From Paraburkholderia megapolitana (lineage in GTDB: Bacteria > Pseudomonadota > Gammaproteobacteria > Burkholderiales > Burkholderiaceae), in contig NZ_CP041745.1 of NCBI RefSeq assembly GCF_007556815.1, positions 2,891,001 through 2,955,000 of the forward strand: a stretch of DNA of 64,000 bases. The letters run 5' to 3'. This document shows positions 9,204 to 17,589 of the stretch, piece after piece. Within the stretch, counting starts at the first letter, position 1, and each line of letters begins with the position of its first letter. A program made the translations under genes and the position numbers. Under the pieces are notes generated by a model. It made no database searches. It was not told where the DNA came from and worked only from the letters and a program-made list of their open reading frames with translations.

Positions 9204-9952
9204 CGTTCGAATCCGTCGCCGAGATAGGCGGCGCGCACCGCCGCGTGTGAGCGGATCGCGGCCGGTGTGCCGGTCGCGATCACGCGCCCCTCCACGAGCA
9301 CGGAGATGCGGTCCGCGAGACCGAAGACTGCATCCATGTCGTGCTCGACCATCAGCAGCGTGCGGCCAGCGGTCGCGCTGCGGATCAGTTCGATCGCGCG
9401 CGCGGCTTCGGCGCGGTTCATGCCGGCCGTCGGTTCGTCGAGCAGCAGCGTGTGCGCGCCGCCCGCGAGCGCTAGACCGAGATCGAGCGCGCGTTGCTCC
9501 GCATAACTGAGCGTACCGGCCAGCACCTGGGCGCGTGCGCCGAGGCCCACGGCATCGAGTACCTGTTCGGCGCGCGTGGAGGCGGCACGCGCATGCGTCC
9601 AGCGACGCCACCGGCTGCCGCGCCCGCGCTCCGCAAACAGCGCGGCACATCGCAGGTTGTCGAACACCGACAGCCCCGCGAACACACTCGTGTTCTGGAA
9701 GCTGCGCGCAAGCCCGCGGCGGTTCACCGCGGCCGGCCCAAGCCGCGTGATGTCGACACCGAACAGTTCGATGCGACCCGCGCTCGGCCGGCCACCACCA
9801 GCGATCAGATTGAACAGCGTCGATTTGCCCGCGCCGTTCGGTCCGATCAGCGCATGGCGCTCGCCGGGTTCGATCGACAGATCGACACCGCGCAGCACCT
9901 CGGTGGCACCGAAGCTTTTGTGGACCCGTTGCACGGCGAGCGCGGCAGTCAT
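9200..9952 (-). CDS. livG: Branched-chain amino acid-type ABC transporter ATPase LivG
   Basis: A 250-residue ABC ATPase partner of LivF. Walker A GPNGAGKST carries the normal lysine at residue 43, Walker B is TLLLDEP followed by TAGMN, and the LivG-type HDMDAVFGLADR switch region is present. The signature region reads LSYAEQRALDLG, as usual for LivG. The start at 9952 overlaps the livM stop (9949-9952); a longer upstream open frame to 10072 would run into livM and is rejected. Confidence 0.93.
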   Translation of the reverse strand: MTAALAVQRVHKSFGATEVLRGVDLSIEPGERHALIGPNGAGKSTLFNLIAGGGRPSAGRIELFGVDITRLGPAAVNRRGLARSFQNTSVFAGLSVFDNLRCAALFAERGRGSRWRRWTHARAASTRAEQVLDAVGLGARAQVLAGTLSYAEQRALDLGLALAGGAHTLLLDEPTAGMNRAEAARAIELIRSATAGRTLLMVEHDMDAVFGLADRISVLVEGRVIATGTPAAIRSHAAVRAAYLGDGFER

Positions 9953-11265
9953 CGAATGCTCCCGGCTTCGCGTGCGTTCGCCGCCTGCACATCGCGCGGC
10001 CATGCGCGCCGTGCACCACGCGAAGCAATCCAGCCGGCGCCTGCGAGCAACACGACAGCAGCGGCGATCCATTCACCGGAAGACGTCGCACCGGCAAGCA
10101 AGAAACCGCTGAACGGCAAACCGGTGCCGTCATCTGTCCCGAACTGTCGCGCGTACGCCCATTGCACCGCAAGCACGACCGCACCGGTCCACGCGAGCGC
10201 CGCGCTCACGCCGCATAGCCACGACTTCGTGCAAACCCGCCAGCCGTGCTGCGCGAGCCGCGCGGCCTGGCGCTGCGCAAACCCGGCGATGCCATCGGGC
10301 GAGCCCACCACGATCACGATGAACAACAGCCCAAGATAGAACAACCAGGCACGCGTCACGCTCGCCACCGCGACGCTGAAAAACGTCAGCACGACCGCCC
10401 CCGCCACCGGCCCAAAGAACGCACCGGTTCCGCCGATCACCGTCGCGATCAGCACCGCGCCCGAGCGCAGCATGCCGACGCTTTCCGTCGATACCAGCTC
10501 GACGTTGATCAACCCAAGCGTGCCCGCGATACCCGCAAAGAACGCCGCGAACACGACACTCGCATAACGGATGCGGCGCGGCTCGCAACCGATCGCCGCA
10601 GCCCGCACCGGGTTGTCGCGCACCGCATTCGCGACGCGCATGAACGGCGTGCGCGACAACGCGAACATCGCGGCACACGCAAGCAGACACCACAGCGCGA
10701 TCAGCAGATACGCTTCGCGCGCGGGGCCGAAGGTCCACGTGCCGAGTGCAAGGCCGCTCGCGCGATCGATCGGTACGCCCGCTTCGCCGCCGAACCAGTC
10801 GGGCAGCGTCCATGCGGCAGCCGCCACGAGTTCACCGATACCGAGCGTGATCATCGCGAACGCCGTGCCTGCGCGCCGCGTCGATACATAACCGGCAAGC
10901 AGACCGGACAGCGCCCCGCCGACCCCGCCCACCAGCGGAACGAGCGGCAACGGCAAGCGCCATGCGTTGAACAGATACGCGGCCACGAGCGCGCCGAGCC
11001 CCGCGTGCGCGGCATGACCGAGCGACAGCAAGCCGGTGCCGCCAAGCAGCAGGTTGTACGACAGCGCGAACACGATCATCGCCGCGGCCTGCGCGAGCCA
11101 TGCGAACAACCAGCTTTGCGACGAGACGAGCGGTGGCACGGCGAGCATGGCGATCAGCACGAGCCACGGCAACGCGGCGCGCCATGTCGGCGTGCGCCGT
11201 GCGCGCGCGGCGGCAAGCGTCTGCGGCGCTGCGTGTCGGGAAGCGGTGTCGCGCGGCTCAGACAT
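9949..11265 (-). CDS. livM: Branched-chain amino acid-type ABC transporter permease LivM
   Basis: A 438-residue inner-membrane permease. After a 30-residue Arg-rich cytoplasmic start come the LivM core helices, with the LLLGGTGLLSLGHAA motif and a GGTGAFFGPVAGA loop near the end of the core. About 90 residues follow the core, with two more hydrophobic stretches (around GVSAALAWTGAVVLAV and WIAAAVVLLAGAGW), longer than a usual LivM. The start at 11265 overlaps the livH stop by eight bases, and the stop overlaps the livG start. Confidence 0.92.
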   Translation of the reverse strand: MSEPRDTASRHAAPQTLAAARARRTPTWRAALPWLVLIAMLAVPPLVSSQSWLFAWLAQAAAMIVFALSYNLLLGGTGLLSLGHAAHAGLGALVAAYLFNAWRLPLPLVPLVGGVGGALSGLLAGYVSTRRAGTAFAMITLGIGELVAAAAWTLPDWFGGEAGVPIDRASGLALGTWTFGPAREAYLLIALWCLLACAAMFALSRTPFMRVANAVRDNPVRAAAIGCEPRRIRYASVVFAAFFAGIAGTLGLINVELVSTESVGMLRSGAVLIATVIGGTGAFFGPVAGAVVLTFFSVAVASVTRAWLFYLGLLFIVIVVGSPDGIAGFAQRQAARLAQHGWRVCTKSWLCGVSAALAWTGAVVLAVQWAYARQFGTDDGTGLPFSGFLLAGATSSGEWIAAAVVLLAGAGWIASRGARRAWPRDVQAANAREAGSIR

Positions 11266-12196
11266 CGTCGTCGCGCAGACCGAAGAGTCCGCCCGGCCGT
11301 AACGCAAGCATCGCAATGAGCAGCACATACGGCACGAGCGGTGCGAGTTGTGCAAGCGTGAGCCCACCCCATGCAGTGGACAGCGGCTGCCCGAGTGCCG
11401 CCGCGATACCACCGAGCGACACGTCGCTCGCCACCGCGAAAGTCTGGATGCAGCCGATCAGCAGCGACGCCGCAAGCGCCCCGCCCAGCGATCCAAGTCC
11501 ACCGATCACGACGACCACGAAGACGATCGAGCCGACCGATTCGGCCATCGCCGGTTCGACCACGAAGAGCGGCGCACCGATCACGCCGGCCAGCGCGGCG
11601 AGTGCGGTGCCCGCCGCAAAGACGCAGGTAAATACGCGCGGCACGTTGTGGCCGAGTGCTTCGACGGCACCTGGATGTGTGAGCGCCGCGCGTACGATCA
11701 AGCCCGTCTTCGATACGCGCAACACCGCGTATAGCACCGCAAGCATCGCAAGCGACACCACCATCATGAACGCGCGATAACGCGGAAACGCGGCGCCATC
11801 GAAGGTAAATAACGCGCCGTCGAGCGCGGCCGGCACCGGTGCGGCGATCGCCTGCAAACCCCAGACCAGCTTCACCGCTTCGCCGATCAGATACGCGGCA
11901 CCGAACGTGAGCAGCAGCTCGGCGAGATGTCCATGCGGTCGAACGCGACGCAACAGCCAGCGTTCGAACGCTGCGCCGATCAGGCCAACTACGAGCGGCG
12001 CACCGACCAGAGCGCCCCAGAAACCCAGGTGCGCCGTCAGCGCGAAACCGACATACGCACCGAGCATGTAGAAACTTGCGTGCGCGAAGTTAAGCACGCC
12101 CAGCATGCTGAAGATCAACGTCAGCCCCGCCGACAGCATGAACAGCAGCAGCCCATAGCTGACGCCGTTCAGCAGGTTGATCGCAAACGACTGCAT
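11258..12196 (-). CDS. livH: Branched-chain amino acid-type ABC transporter permease LivH
   Basis: A 312-residue inner-membrane permease with the LivH pattern: an N-terminal NGVSYGLLLFMLSAGLTLIF helix, the LNFAHASFYMLGAY motif, and the late GGLGSLGGALAASLLIG loop. It is the first of four overlapping transporter genes and starts 6 bases after the thioesterase stop, so it belongs to the same transcript. No periplasmic binding protein gene lies next to it. Confidence 0.93.
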   Translation of the reverse strand: MQSFAINLLNGVSYGLLLFMLSAGLTLIFSMLGVLNFAHASFYMLGAYVGFALTAHLGFWGALVGAPLVVGLIGAAFERWLLRRVRPHGHLAELLLTFGAAYLIGEAVKLVWGLQAIAAPVPAALDGALFTFDGAAFPRYRAFMMVVSLAMLAVLYAVLRVSKTGLIVRAALTHPGAVEALGHNVPRVFTCVFAAGTALAALAGVIGAPLFVVEPAMAESVGSIVFVVVVIGGLGSLGGALAASLLIGCIQTFAVASDVSLGGIAAALGQPLSTAWGGLTLAQLAPLVPYVLLIAMLALRPGGLFGLRDDDV

Positions 12197-12202
12197 GCGC
12201 GA

Positions 12203-12649
12203 CTACTCCGCGAGCGCGACCACGAGCGGCAGGAGCGCCGCGCGCAACGCATCGGGTAACGTGATCGGCTTACGCGTCGCGCGGTCCACATAGACGTGCA
12301 CGAAATGACCCTGCGCCGCCGGCTGGGCTTCGCCTGCGCGAAACAGCCCGACTTCATAACGCACACTCGAACCGCCGAGCCGCGCGACGCGCAGCCCTGC
12401 CTCGACCGGCTCCGGGAACACGAGCGGCGAGAAGTAGTTGCACTGTGTCTCGACGACGAGCCCGATCGTCTCGCCATGCTCGACGTCGAGCACACCCGCG
12501 CGGATCAGGTACTCGTTCACGACTGTATCGAAGTAGCTGTAGTAGACGACGTTGTTCACGTGGCCGTAGACGTCGTTGTCCATCCAGCGTGTCGTGATCG
12601 GCAGGAAGTGGCGGTAAGCGTTGCGCAGCGCGGGAGCGGGCTTGTTCAT
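12203..12649 (-). CDS. Acyl-CoA thioesterase, 4HBT hotdog family
   Basis: A 148-residue single-domain hotdog-fold thioesterase. The N-terminal DNDVYGHVNN motif with the following YYSYFD is the 4-hydroxybenzoyl-CoA thioesterase-family active-site pattern, and the C-terminal FVHVYVDRATRKP strand is typical. It probably hydrolyses an acyl- or aroyl-CoA thioester in the cytoplasm; the substrate cannot be told. It lies 60 bases after the alcohol dehydrogenase gene and 6 bases before livH, which ties it to the transporter. Confidence 0.88.
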   Translation of the reverse strand: MNKPAPALRNAYRHFLPITTRWMDNDVYGHVNNVVYYSYFDTVVNEYLIRAGVLDVEHGETIGLVVETQCNYFSPLVFPEPVEAGLRVARLGGSSVRYEVGLFRAGEAQPAAQGHFVHVYVDRATRKPITLPDALRAALLPLVVALAE

Positions 12650-12709
12650 CGGGCGGGTGTATGGGTCCGTAAATGAGCGAGTGAATAATTGCCGAATGCG
12701 GCGGCGCGA

Positions 12710-13858
12710 TCAGAGCGATTCAGTCAACATGCGCCGATAATCGTCGGCACTCGCTTCGCGTGGGTTGGTCTTGTGGCAATGATCGGCGAGCGCGCCTGCG
12801 ATCACCTTGTCGAACACCTGCTCGTCGACACCCATCTGTCGCAACCCGGTCGGCAGCCCGAGGCGCGCGGTCATGTCGAACAGCGCCTGCGCAAGGTCCG
12901 CGCCGTCCGGCAGATTCATCACGCGACGCATGCGCGCATAGCGATTGTTCGCCACCACGGTCTCCGCGCTTTCGTTGAAACGCAGCACCGCAGGCAGCAC
13001 GACCGCGTTCAGCGTGCCGTGATGTAGCGACGTGCGTCCGTTGACCGGCACGCCGCCCAGCGGATGCGACAGCGAATGCACGCAACCGAGTCCCTTCTGG
13101 AACGCCATCGCACCCTGCATCGATGCGCTCATCATGTTCAGGCGCGCATCGCGGTCGCTGCCGTCGCGCGTCGCGCGCTCGAGGTTCGCCCATGCGCGCT
13201 CGAGCCCGTCGAGTGCGATGCCGTCGGCGGGCGGATTGAACGCCGGCGCGAGGAAGGTTTCGATGCAATGCGCGATCGCGTCCATGCCGGTGGCCGCCGT
13301 CAACGGTGCGGGCAGGCCGAGCGTGAGACCTGGGTCGCACAGCGCCGACTTCGGCAGCAGATGCCACGAGTGAAAACCGAGCTTGCGACCATCATTGAGA
13401 ATCACGATCGCACCGCGCGCCACTTCGCTACCGGTGCCGGCTGTGGTGGGCACCGCGATCAGCGGCGCAGCGGCGTCGGTGATCTTGCCGCTGCCGCCTT
13501 CGATCGTCGCGTATTCAGTGAGCGTGCCCGGATGTGTTGCTGCAATTGCCACGCCCTTCGCGAGATCGATCGACGATCCGCCGCCCACCGCGATCAAGCC
13601 GTCACAACCCTCCTCGCGATAACGCGCGGCCGCGGCCAGCACCATCGCCTCGGTCGGATTCGACGGTGTGTCATCGAACACCGGCACATCGCCGAGCTTC
13701 AGCACATCGAGCGCGCGCTGCACGAGGCCAGCTGCGACGACGCCCTTGTCGGTCACGATCAGCGGCCGCGCGATGCCGATCCGCGCGCATTCCGCCGGCA
13801 ACTGCGCGAGTGCGTCGTAACCCAGATGGATGTGAGTCAGATAGAAGATGAAGGCCAT
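12710..13858 (-). CDS. Iron-containing alcohol dehydrogenase
   Basis: A 382-residue group III (iron-type) alcohol dehydrogenase. The NAD-binding GGGSSIDLAK motif, the TTAGTGSEV segment and metal-site residues in GMDAIAHCIE, VHSLSHPLGG and LHHGTLNAVVLP are all present. It oxidises an alcohol or reduces an aldehyde or ketone; the substrate is unknown, and maleylacetate reductase relatives share this fold. The ATG at 13858 gives the family length; the longer open frame to 14650 overlaps the Nudix gene and is rejected. It is 47 bases downstream of the Nudix gene. Confidence 0.92.
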   Translation of the reverse strand: MAFIFYLTHIHLGYDALAQLPAECARIGIARPLIVTDKGVVAAGLVQRALDVLKLGDVPVFDDTPSNPTEAMVLAAAARYREEGCDGLIAVGGGSSIDLAKGVAIAATHPGTLTEYATIEGGSGKITDAAAPLIAVPTTAGTGSEVARGAIVILNDGRKLGFHSWHLLPKSALCDPGLTLGLPAPLTAATGMDAIAHCIETFLAPAFNPPADGIALDGLERAWANLERATRDGSDRDARLNMMSASMQGAMAFQKGLGCVHSLSHPLGGVPVNGRTSLHHGTLNAVVLPAVLRFNESAETVVANNRYARMRRVMNLPDGADLAQALFDMTARLGLPTGLRQMGVDEQVFDKVIAGALADHCHKTNPREASADDYRRMLTESL

Positions 13859-13905
13859 GTCGATGTCCGTTGCGGGGTTGAAGGAGCGCGCGCCGTTATT
13901 CGCCG

Positions 13906-14436
13906 TTATTGTCCGGGCCGCTCGACGAATTCGAACGGCAGCCCGCGCCGGCGCATCCATTCGCCGAGCGCCTGGCCGGTGCCCGCACGCCACGGCCGCA
14001 GCTTCGCCGGTTCGACGAGCCGGTATTCGAGCAGCTCCGGCGATAGCGCGATCGTGCCGTTCGCGCGCACGTGGTACGCGATGATCAGCTCGTTCTTGCG
14101 GATGAACTCGTACACGCCGATCAGCTCGACCGATTCCGTGTCCAGCGAGGTCTCTTCTTTCACCTCGCGCGCGATGCCCTGCTCGGGTGTCTCGCCGTTT
14201 TCGAGGAAGCCGGTGATCAGCGCAAACATGCCTTCGGCCCATGCGGCATTGCGCGCGAGCAGGATCTTGCCTTCGTACTCGACGATCGCGGCGACCACCG
14301 GCAGCGGGTTGTTCCAGTGGACGTAGCCGCAGGTGTCGTCGGGACAGACCTGACGCACGCGGCCGCCTTCGTGCGCGGGATCGGCGCGCTCGATTAGCGG
14401 GGTGGCGCAGCGGGGGCAGTATCGGTAGTCGCTCAT
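13906..14436 (-). CDS. Nudix hydrolase with N-terminal zinc ribbon
   Basis: A 176-residue cytoplasmic hydrolase of nucleoside-diphosphate-linked compounds. A zinc-ribbon-like N-terminus (CPRC at residues 7-10, then a CPDDTC pair) is followed by the Nudix box GFLENGETPEQGIAREVKEE, which matches G-x5-E-x7-RE-x2-EE with T in place of the last G. Zinc-ribbon Nudix proteins include NADH and ADP-ribose pyrophosphatases; the exact substrate is not clear. It appears to be the first gene of the minus-strand train that runs to livF. Confidence 0.9.
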   Translation of the reverse strand: MSDYRYCPRCATPLIERADPAHEGGRVRQVCPDDTCGYVHWNNPLPVVAAIVEYEGKILLARNAAWAEGMFALITGFLENGETPEQGIAREVKEETSLDTESVELIGVYEFIRKNELIIAYHVRANGTIALSPELLEYRLVEPAKLRPWRAGTGQALGEWMRRRGLPFEFVERPGQ

Positions 14437-14995
14437 GTTCTATTGAAGTGGGGTGGAGGTGTCGTCGGTTGACGACACGGCGCAGTGATGATCGTGGGCC
14501 GTGCCTGCGGATAGCTGCTCGCGAGGTTGTCCGGTTCGTTATCCGATGCGTTGATCCATACGTTGATCGATGCGTTATTCGATGCGAACGGCGGCATGAC
14601 TGGCGAAACGTCCGGCGACGGACGCAGGAGAATGGCAGGAAAGCGGACATTTTAGTGCGCGGCCCCGAAACGTGTTCGATTGATCGAACGAAGGGGCGGT
14701 GGAGGCGAGTGGGGAGCGGGAGACGATCGTGTGAGAAGACGCGGCGGGTGGCGCACTACGGAGCGCAGTGACTGGCGCCCGGGCCATTGACGACGTTCAA
14801 CGGAGCGACCGGGATTTCACCTCGATGCAGCAGCGAGTCCGGTTTCCCCTGTGGCAAGTCAGCGGCATCGCATCGCCGCAGCCGCAGTCGCCGCAGCCAG
14901 GCAGCGGCGCTCTTCGCTCGCGCAACAACAACGGAGTGACAGGGAAGTTTCGACAGAAGGAGCAGCGAATGTGGCTCCGGGTGTGCAGACCGTGA
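14437..14995. other. Gap upstream of the Nudix-livF gene train
   Basis: 559 bases with no convincing gene. It must hold the promoter of the Nudix gene train. It contains the 16-base dyad at 14674-14689 and, around 14545-14590, several near-copies of a short gatgcgtt-like motif. Open frames here lack ribosome sites. Confidence 0.5.
14674..14689. promoter_or_regulatory. Perfect 7+2+7 inverted repeat, candidate operator
   Basis: GTTCGATTGATCGAAC has perfect 7-base arms around a 2-base centre, in the gap upstream of the Nudix gene train. Size and symmetry suit a TetR- or GntR-type operator; no such regulator gene is next to it in the window. Confidence 0.4.
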
Positions 14996-16318
14996 TCAGC
15001 GGCGGCGCATCGCCGCAACCGCCACCAGCGCAACCGCGCCGAGCAGCAACGCCCCCGCCGCCAGCCACAACGCCGGCGAGAACGAACCGGTATGCGCCGC
15101 AACCGGCGCGGCGACCAGCGGCCCGACGATCTGCCCAAGCCCATAGGCCGCCGTTGCGTATCCCATCAGCCCCGCCGCCGTGTCGCCATGCAGACGGCGA
15201 GCCTCGCGCATTGCAAAGAGCGTGATCGCCGTGAACGGCAAACCGATCAGCACGCTACCCAACGCGAAGCCCCCCGCGGTCGGCCAGACGATGCCGAGCA
15301 CGATGCCGATGGCCTGCAGCACATAACTGCCCGCGAGCAGCGTGCGGTTGTCCCAGTGCGAAGGCAACCGCGCCGCGCTGAGTGCCCCGACGATCAACGC
15401 AGCGCCGAACATTGGCCAGAACAGGTCCGGCCATGCGGAGCCGGTGGGCAACGCATGACGGGCGATCACCGGGAGAAAGGTGGCGGTGATGATGTAACCG
15501 AAGCCGGGAATGCCGTACAGCACGACGAGCCAGAAAGCGTCTGCGCGATGTGCAGGGTGCTGGGTCGTCACGGCCGCCGCGGGTGCTTCCCGGGCGCCTG
15601 CCTGCGTGGCAGCGGACGGTGCCGCGTTCGCCGTGGGACCATGCGACGACACACCAGCAGCCGCGGCACCAGTTGCAGCAGCTGCACCGGTCGCCACCGC
15701 CGTACGCCCGTCCGCACGCGTCGCGACTGGCGCGACAAACACCCGCCACACAAACGCCGTCAGCACCGCCGATATCGCACCAAAGCCGAGCCACCCGAGC
15801 GTCGCGCCATACCCACCTGCCGCGCTAACAAGCAACCCCGTACCAACGATGCCAAACCCAGGCCCCGTATAAATCACACCACCCCACTCGTTCGCGTGGA
15901 GTTCGGCGAGCCGGCGCAGGCCCCATTGCGACGCGAACACGAAAGTCCACGCACTGACGACGCCGGCCACGAAGCGCACCGGGGCCCAGATCCAGAACGT
16001 CGACGTGAGTCCCATGGCAAGCGTCAACAGCACGGTGAGCACGAGGCCGACGTGCACCATCCGCGCGGGTTGAACGCGCAGCGCAGCACACGTCACCGCC
16101 CCGACGAAGTAGCCCGCGTAGTTGAACGATGCGAGCCAGCCGCCGTGCCGGATGTCGAGCGCGCCGCTCGACATCATTAACGGCAGCAATGGCGTGAACG
16201 CAAAGCGCCCCACGCCCAGCACCACCGCGAGCGCGATCATGCAGGCGAGCGCAGCGCGGCGGGCCGCGTGCGGTTCGGTATCGACGGGGGCCAATGGTGG
16301 GGAGGCGAAATCGGTCAT
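14996..16318 (-). CDS. MFS transporter, YbfB/YjiJ-like
   Basis: A 440-residue inner-membrane protein of the major facilitator superfamily, 12 predicted helices in two blocks joined by a long Ala-rich loop around residues 205-265. The LGVGRFAFTPLLPLM start of the first helix and the C-terminal GYATAAYGLGQIVGPLVA helix are typical of the YbfB/YjiJ group, whose substrates are unknown. The ATG at 16318 is preferred to a TTG at 16360. It is divergent from the LysR gene at 16492, its likely regulator. Confidence 0.88.
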   Translation of the reverse strand: MTDFASPPLAPVDTEPHAARRAALACMIALAVVLGVGRFAFTPLLPLMMSSGALDIRHGGWLASFNYAGYFVGAVTCAALRVQPARMVHVGLVLTVLLTLAMGLTSTFWIWAPVRFVAGVVSAWTFVFASQWGLRRLAELHANEWGGVIYTGPGFGIVGTGLLVSAAGGYGATLGWLGFGAISAVLTAFVWRVFVAPVATRADGRTAVATGAAAATGAAAAGVSSHGPTANAAPSAATQAGAREAPAAAVTTQHPAHRADAFWLVVLYGIPGFGYIITATFLPVIARHALPTGSAWPDLFWPMFGAALIVGALSAARLPSHWDNRTLLAGSYVLQAIGIVLGIVWPTAGGFALGSVLIGLPFTAITLFAMREARRLHGDTAAGLMGYATAAYGLGQIVGPLVAAPVAAHTGSFSPALWLAAGALLLGAVALVAVAAMRRR

Positions 16319-16491
16319 GAAGCAGTCGGGTTTGGCAGCGCGGACAACGGGGATCGGCAAGCGAGACGGCTAATCGTGCAAGCGGCTAGTAAGCGACTGG
16401 CAAGCGGCTATCCACCTGACAGTATGCTAACTTGACGCAAACATCACGAAAAATGAATAATCCAGATACGAATCATCGCCAGGAGAGAACT

Positions 16492-17412
16492 ATGGATCTC
16501 GCCGCCTTGACGATCTTCCGCGCTGTGGTGCGCGAGAACGGCGTCACGCGGGCCGCTGCGAAGCTGAACCGGGTGCAGTCGAATGTGACGACGCGCATCC
16601 AGCAACTCGAAGAACAACTCGGCACCGAGCTGTTCATTCGCGATGGGCGGCGGCTTGTGCTGACGCCGGCCGGCCAGACGTTACTGCCCTACGCCGAACG
16701 CCTGCTCGCGCTCGCCGACGAGGCGCGTCACGCGCTCCGCGAAAACCGTCCGGCTGGCCGCCTGCGGCTCGGCACGATGGAAAGCGCGGCGGCGAGCCGC
16801 CTGCCCGGGCTGCTCGCGCGCTATCACCAGGCCTGGCCTGAGGTCGAACTCGAACTCGAAACCGGCACGACCGCCGGCCTGATCGAACGCGTGCGGGAAT
16901 TCGAAATCGATGCTGCGCTGATCGCGCGGCCGCTCGATAGCCCCTGGCCCGACGACCTGTTCGAAGCGGTGCCGGTGTTTCGCGAAGAACTCGTCATGCT
17001 GACCCCACGCGGCCATCGGCCGATCCGTCAGGCACGCGACATCGCGCTGTCGACGCTGATTGCATTCGAGCGCGGTTGCACGTACCGCAGCTATGTCGAG
17101 CGGTGGTACATGGAGAACGATATCCGTCCGGCGCGGGTGCTCGAACTCGGTTCGTATCACGCGATCGTCGCGTGCGTGGCGGCCGGTGCGGGCGTGGCAG
17201 TGGCGCCGCGCTCTGTACTTGAGCTGCAGCCCGATACGGACGACATCGCGCTGCATTCGCTCGGTGAACTCGGTGAGATCGATACGTTGCTGACGTGGCG
17301 GCGCGGGCATTTTTCCGCGGCGCTCAATGCGTTGCGCGCTGCGTTGCTAGGGGAAAGCAATCTGATTGCACATGCGGCTGGGCGGAATGATGCGGTGCTG
17401 ACGCGAACGTAA
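16492..17412 (+). CDS. LysR-family transcriptional regulator
   Basis: A 306-residue regulator: winged helix-turn-helix at residues 1-60 (LTIFRAVVRENGVTRAA then LNRVQSNVTTRIQQLE) and a periplasmic-binding-protein-like effector domain after about residue 88. The ATG at 16492 has an AGGAGAG ribosome site; an upstream in-frame start at 16432 is rejected. Divergent orientation to the MFS gene across 173 bases is the classic LysR layout, so it probably controls that permease. Confidence 0.93.
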   Translation: MDLAALTIFRAVVRENGVTRAAAKLNRVQSNVTTRIQQLEEQLGTELFIRDGRRLVLTPAGQTLLPYAERLLALADEARHALRENRPAGRLRLGTMESAAASRLPGLLARYHQAWPEVELELETGTTAGLIERVREFEIDAALIARPLDSPWPDDLFEAVPVFREELVMLTPRGHRPIRQARDIALSTLIAFERGCTYRSYVERWYMENDIRPARVLELGSYHAIVACVAAGAGVAVAPRSVLELQPDTDDIALHSLGELGEIDTLLTWRRGHFSAALNALRAALLGESNLIAHAAGRNDAVLTRT

Positions 17413-17520
17413 AAGCTGAGTGCGTATCGTGCACCTCCTGGCTTTCGTCAGCGCGATGCACCGCGTGCCAATGCCGGTACCAACGCCGCAGTGAAGAGAG
17501 CAACAGCGGCTAGCGGCCAT

Positions 17521-17550
17521 AAAAAAACCGCGCGTTTCGCAACGCGCGGT
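17521..17550 (-). terminator. Intrinsic terminator of alaS
   Basis: Stem ACCGCGCGTT / AACGCGCGGT around a TCGC loop (17527-17550), followed on the minus strand by a run of seven T (17521-17527). It lies 40 bases after the alaS stop. Confidence 0.85.
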
Positions 17551-17589
17551 CTTTCATTCCACCCCCAAGCCAGACGAATGCGTCTGCGC

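Noticed and set aside
14545..14600. Short gatgcgtt repeats as a regulatory array
   Set aside because: The copies are short and irregular and cannot be told apart from chance.
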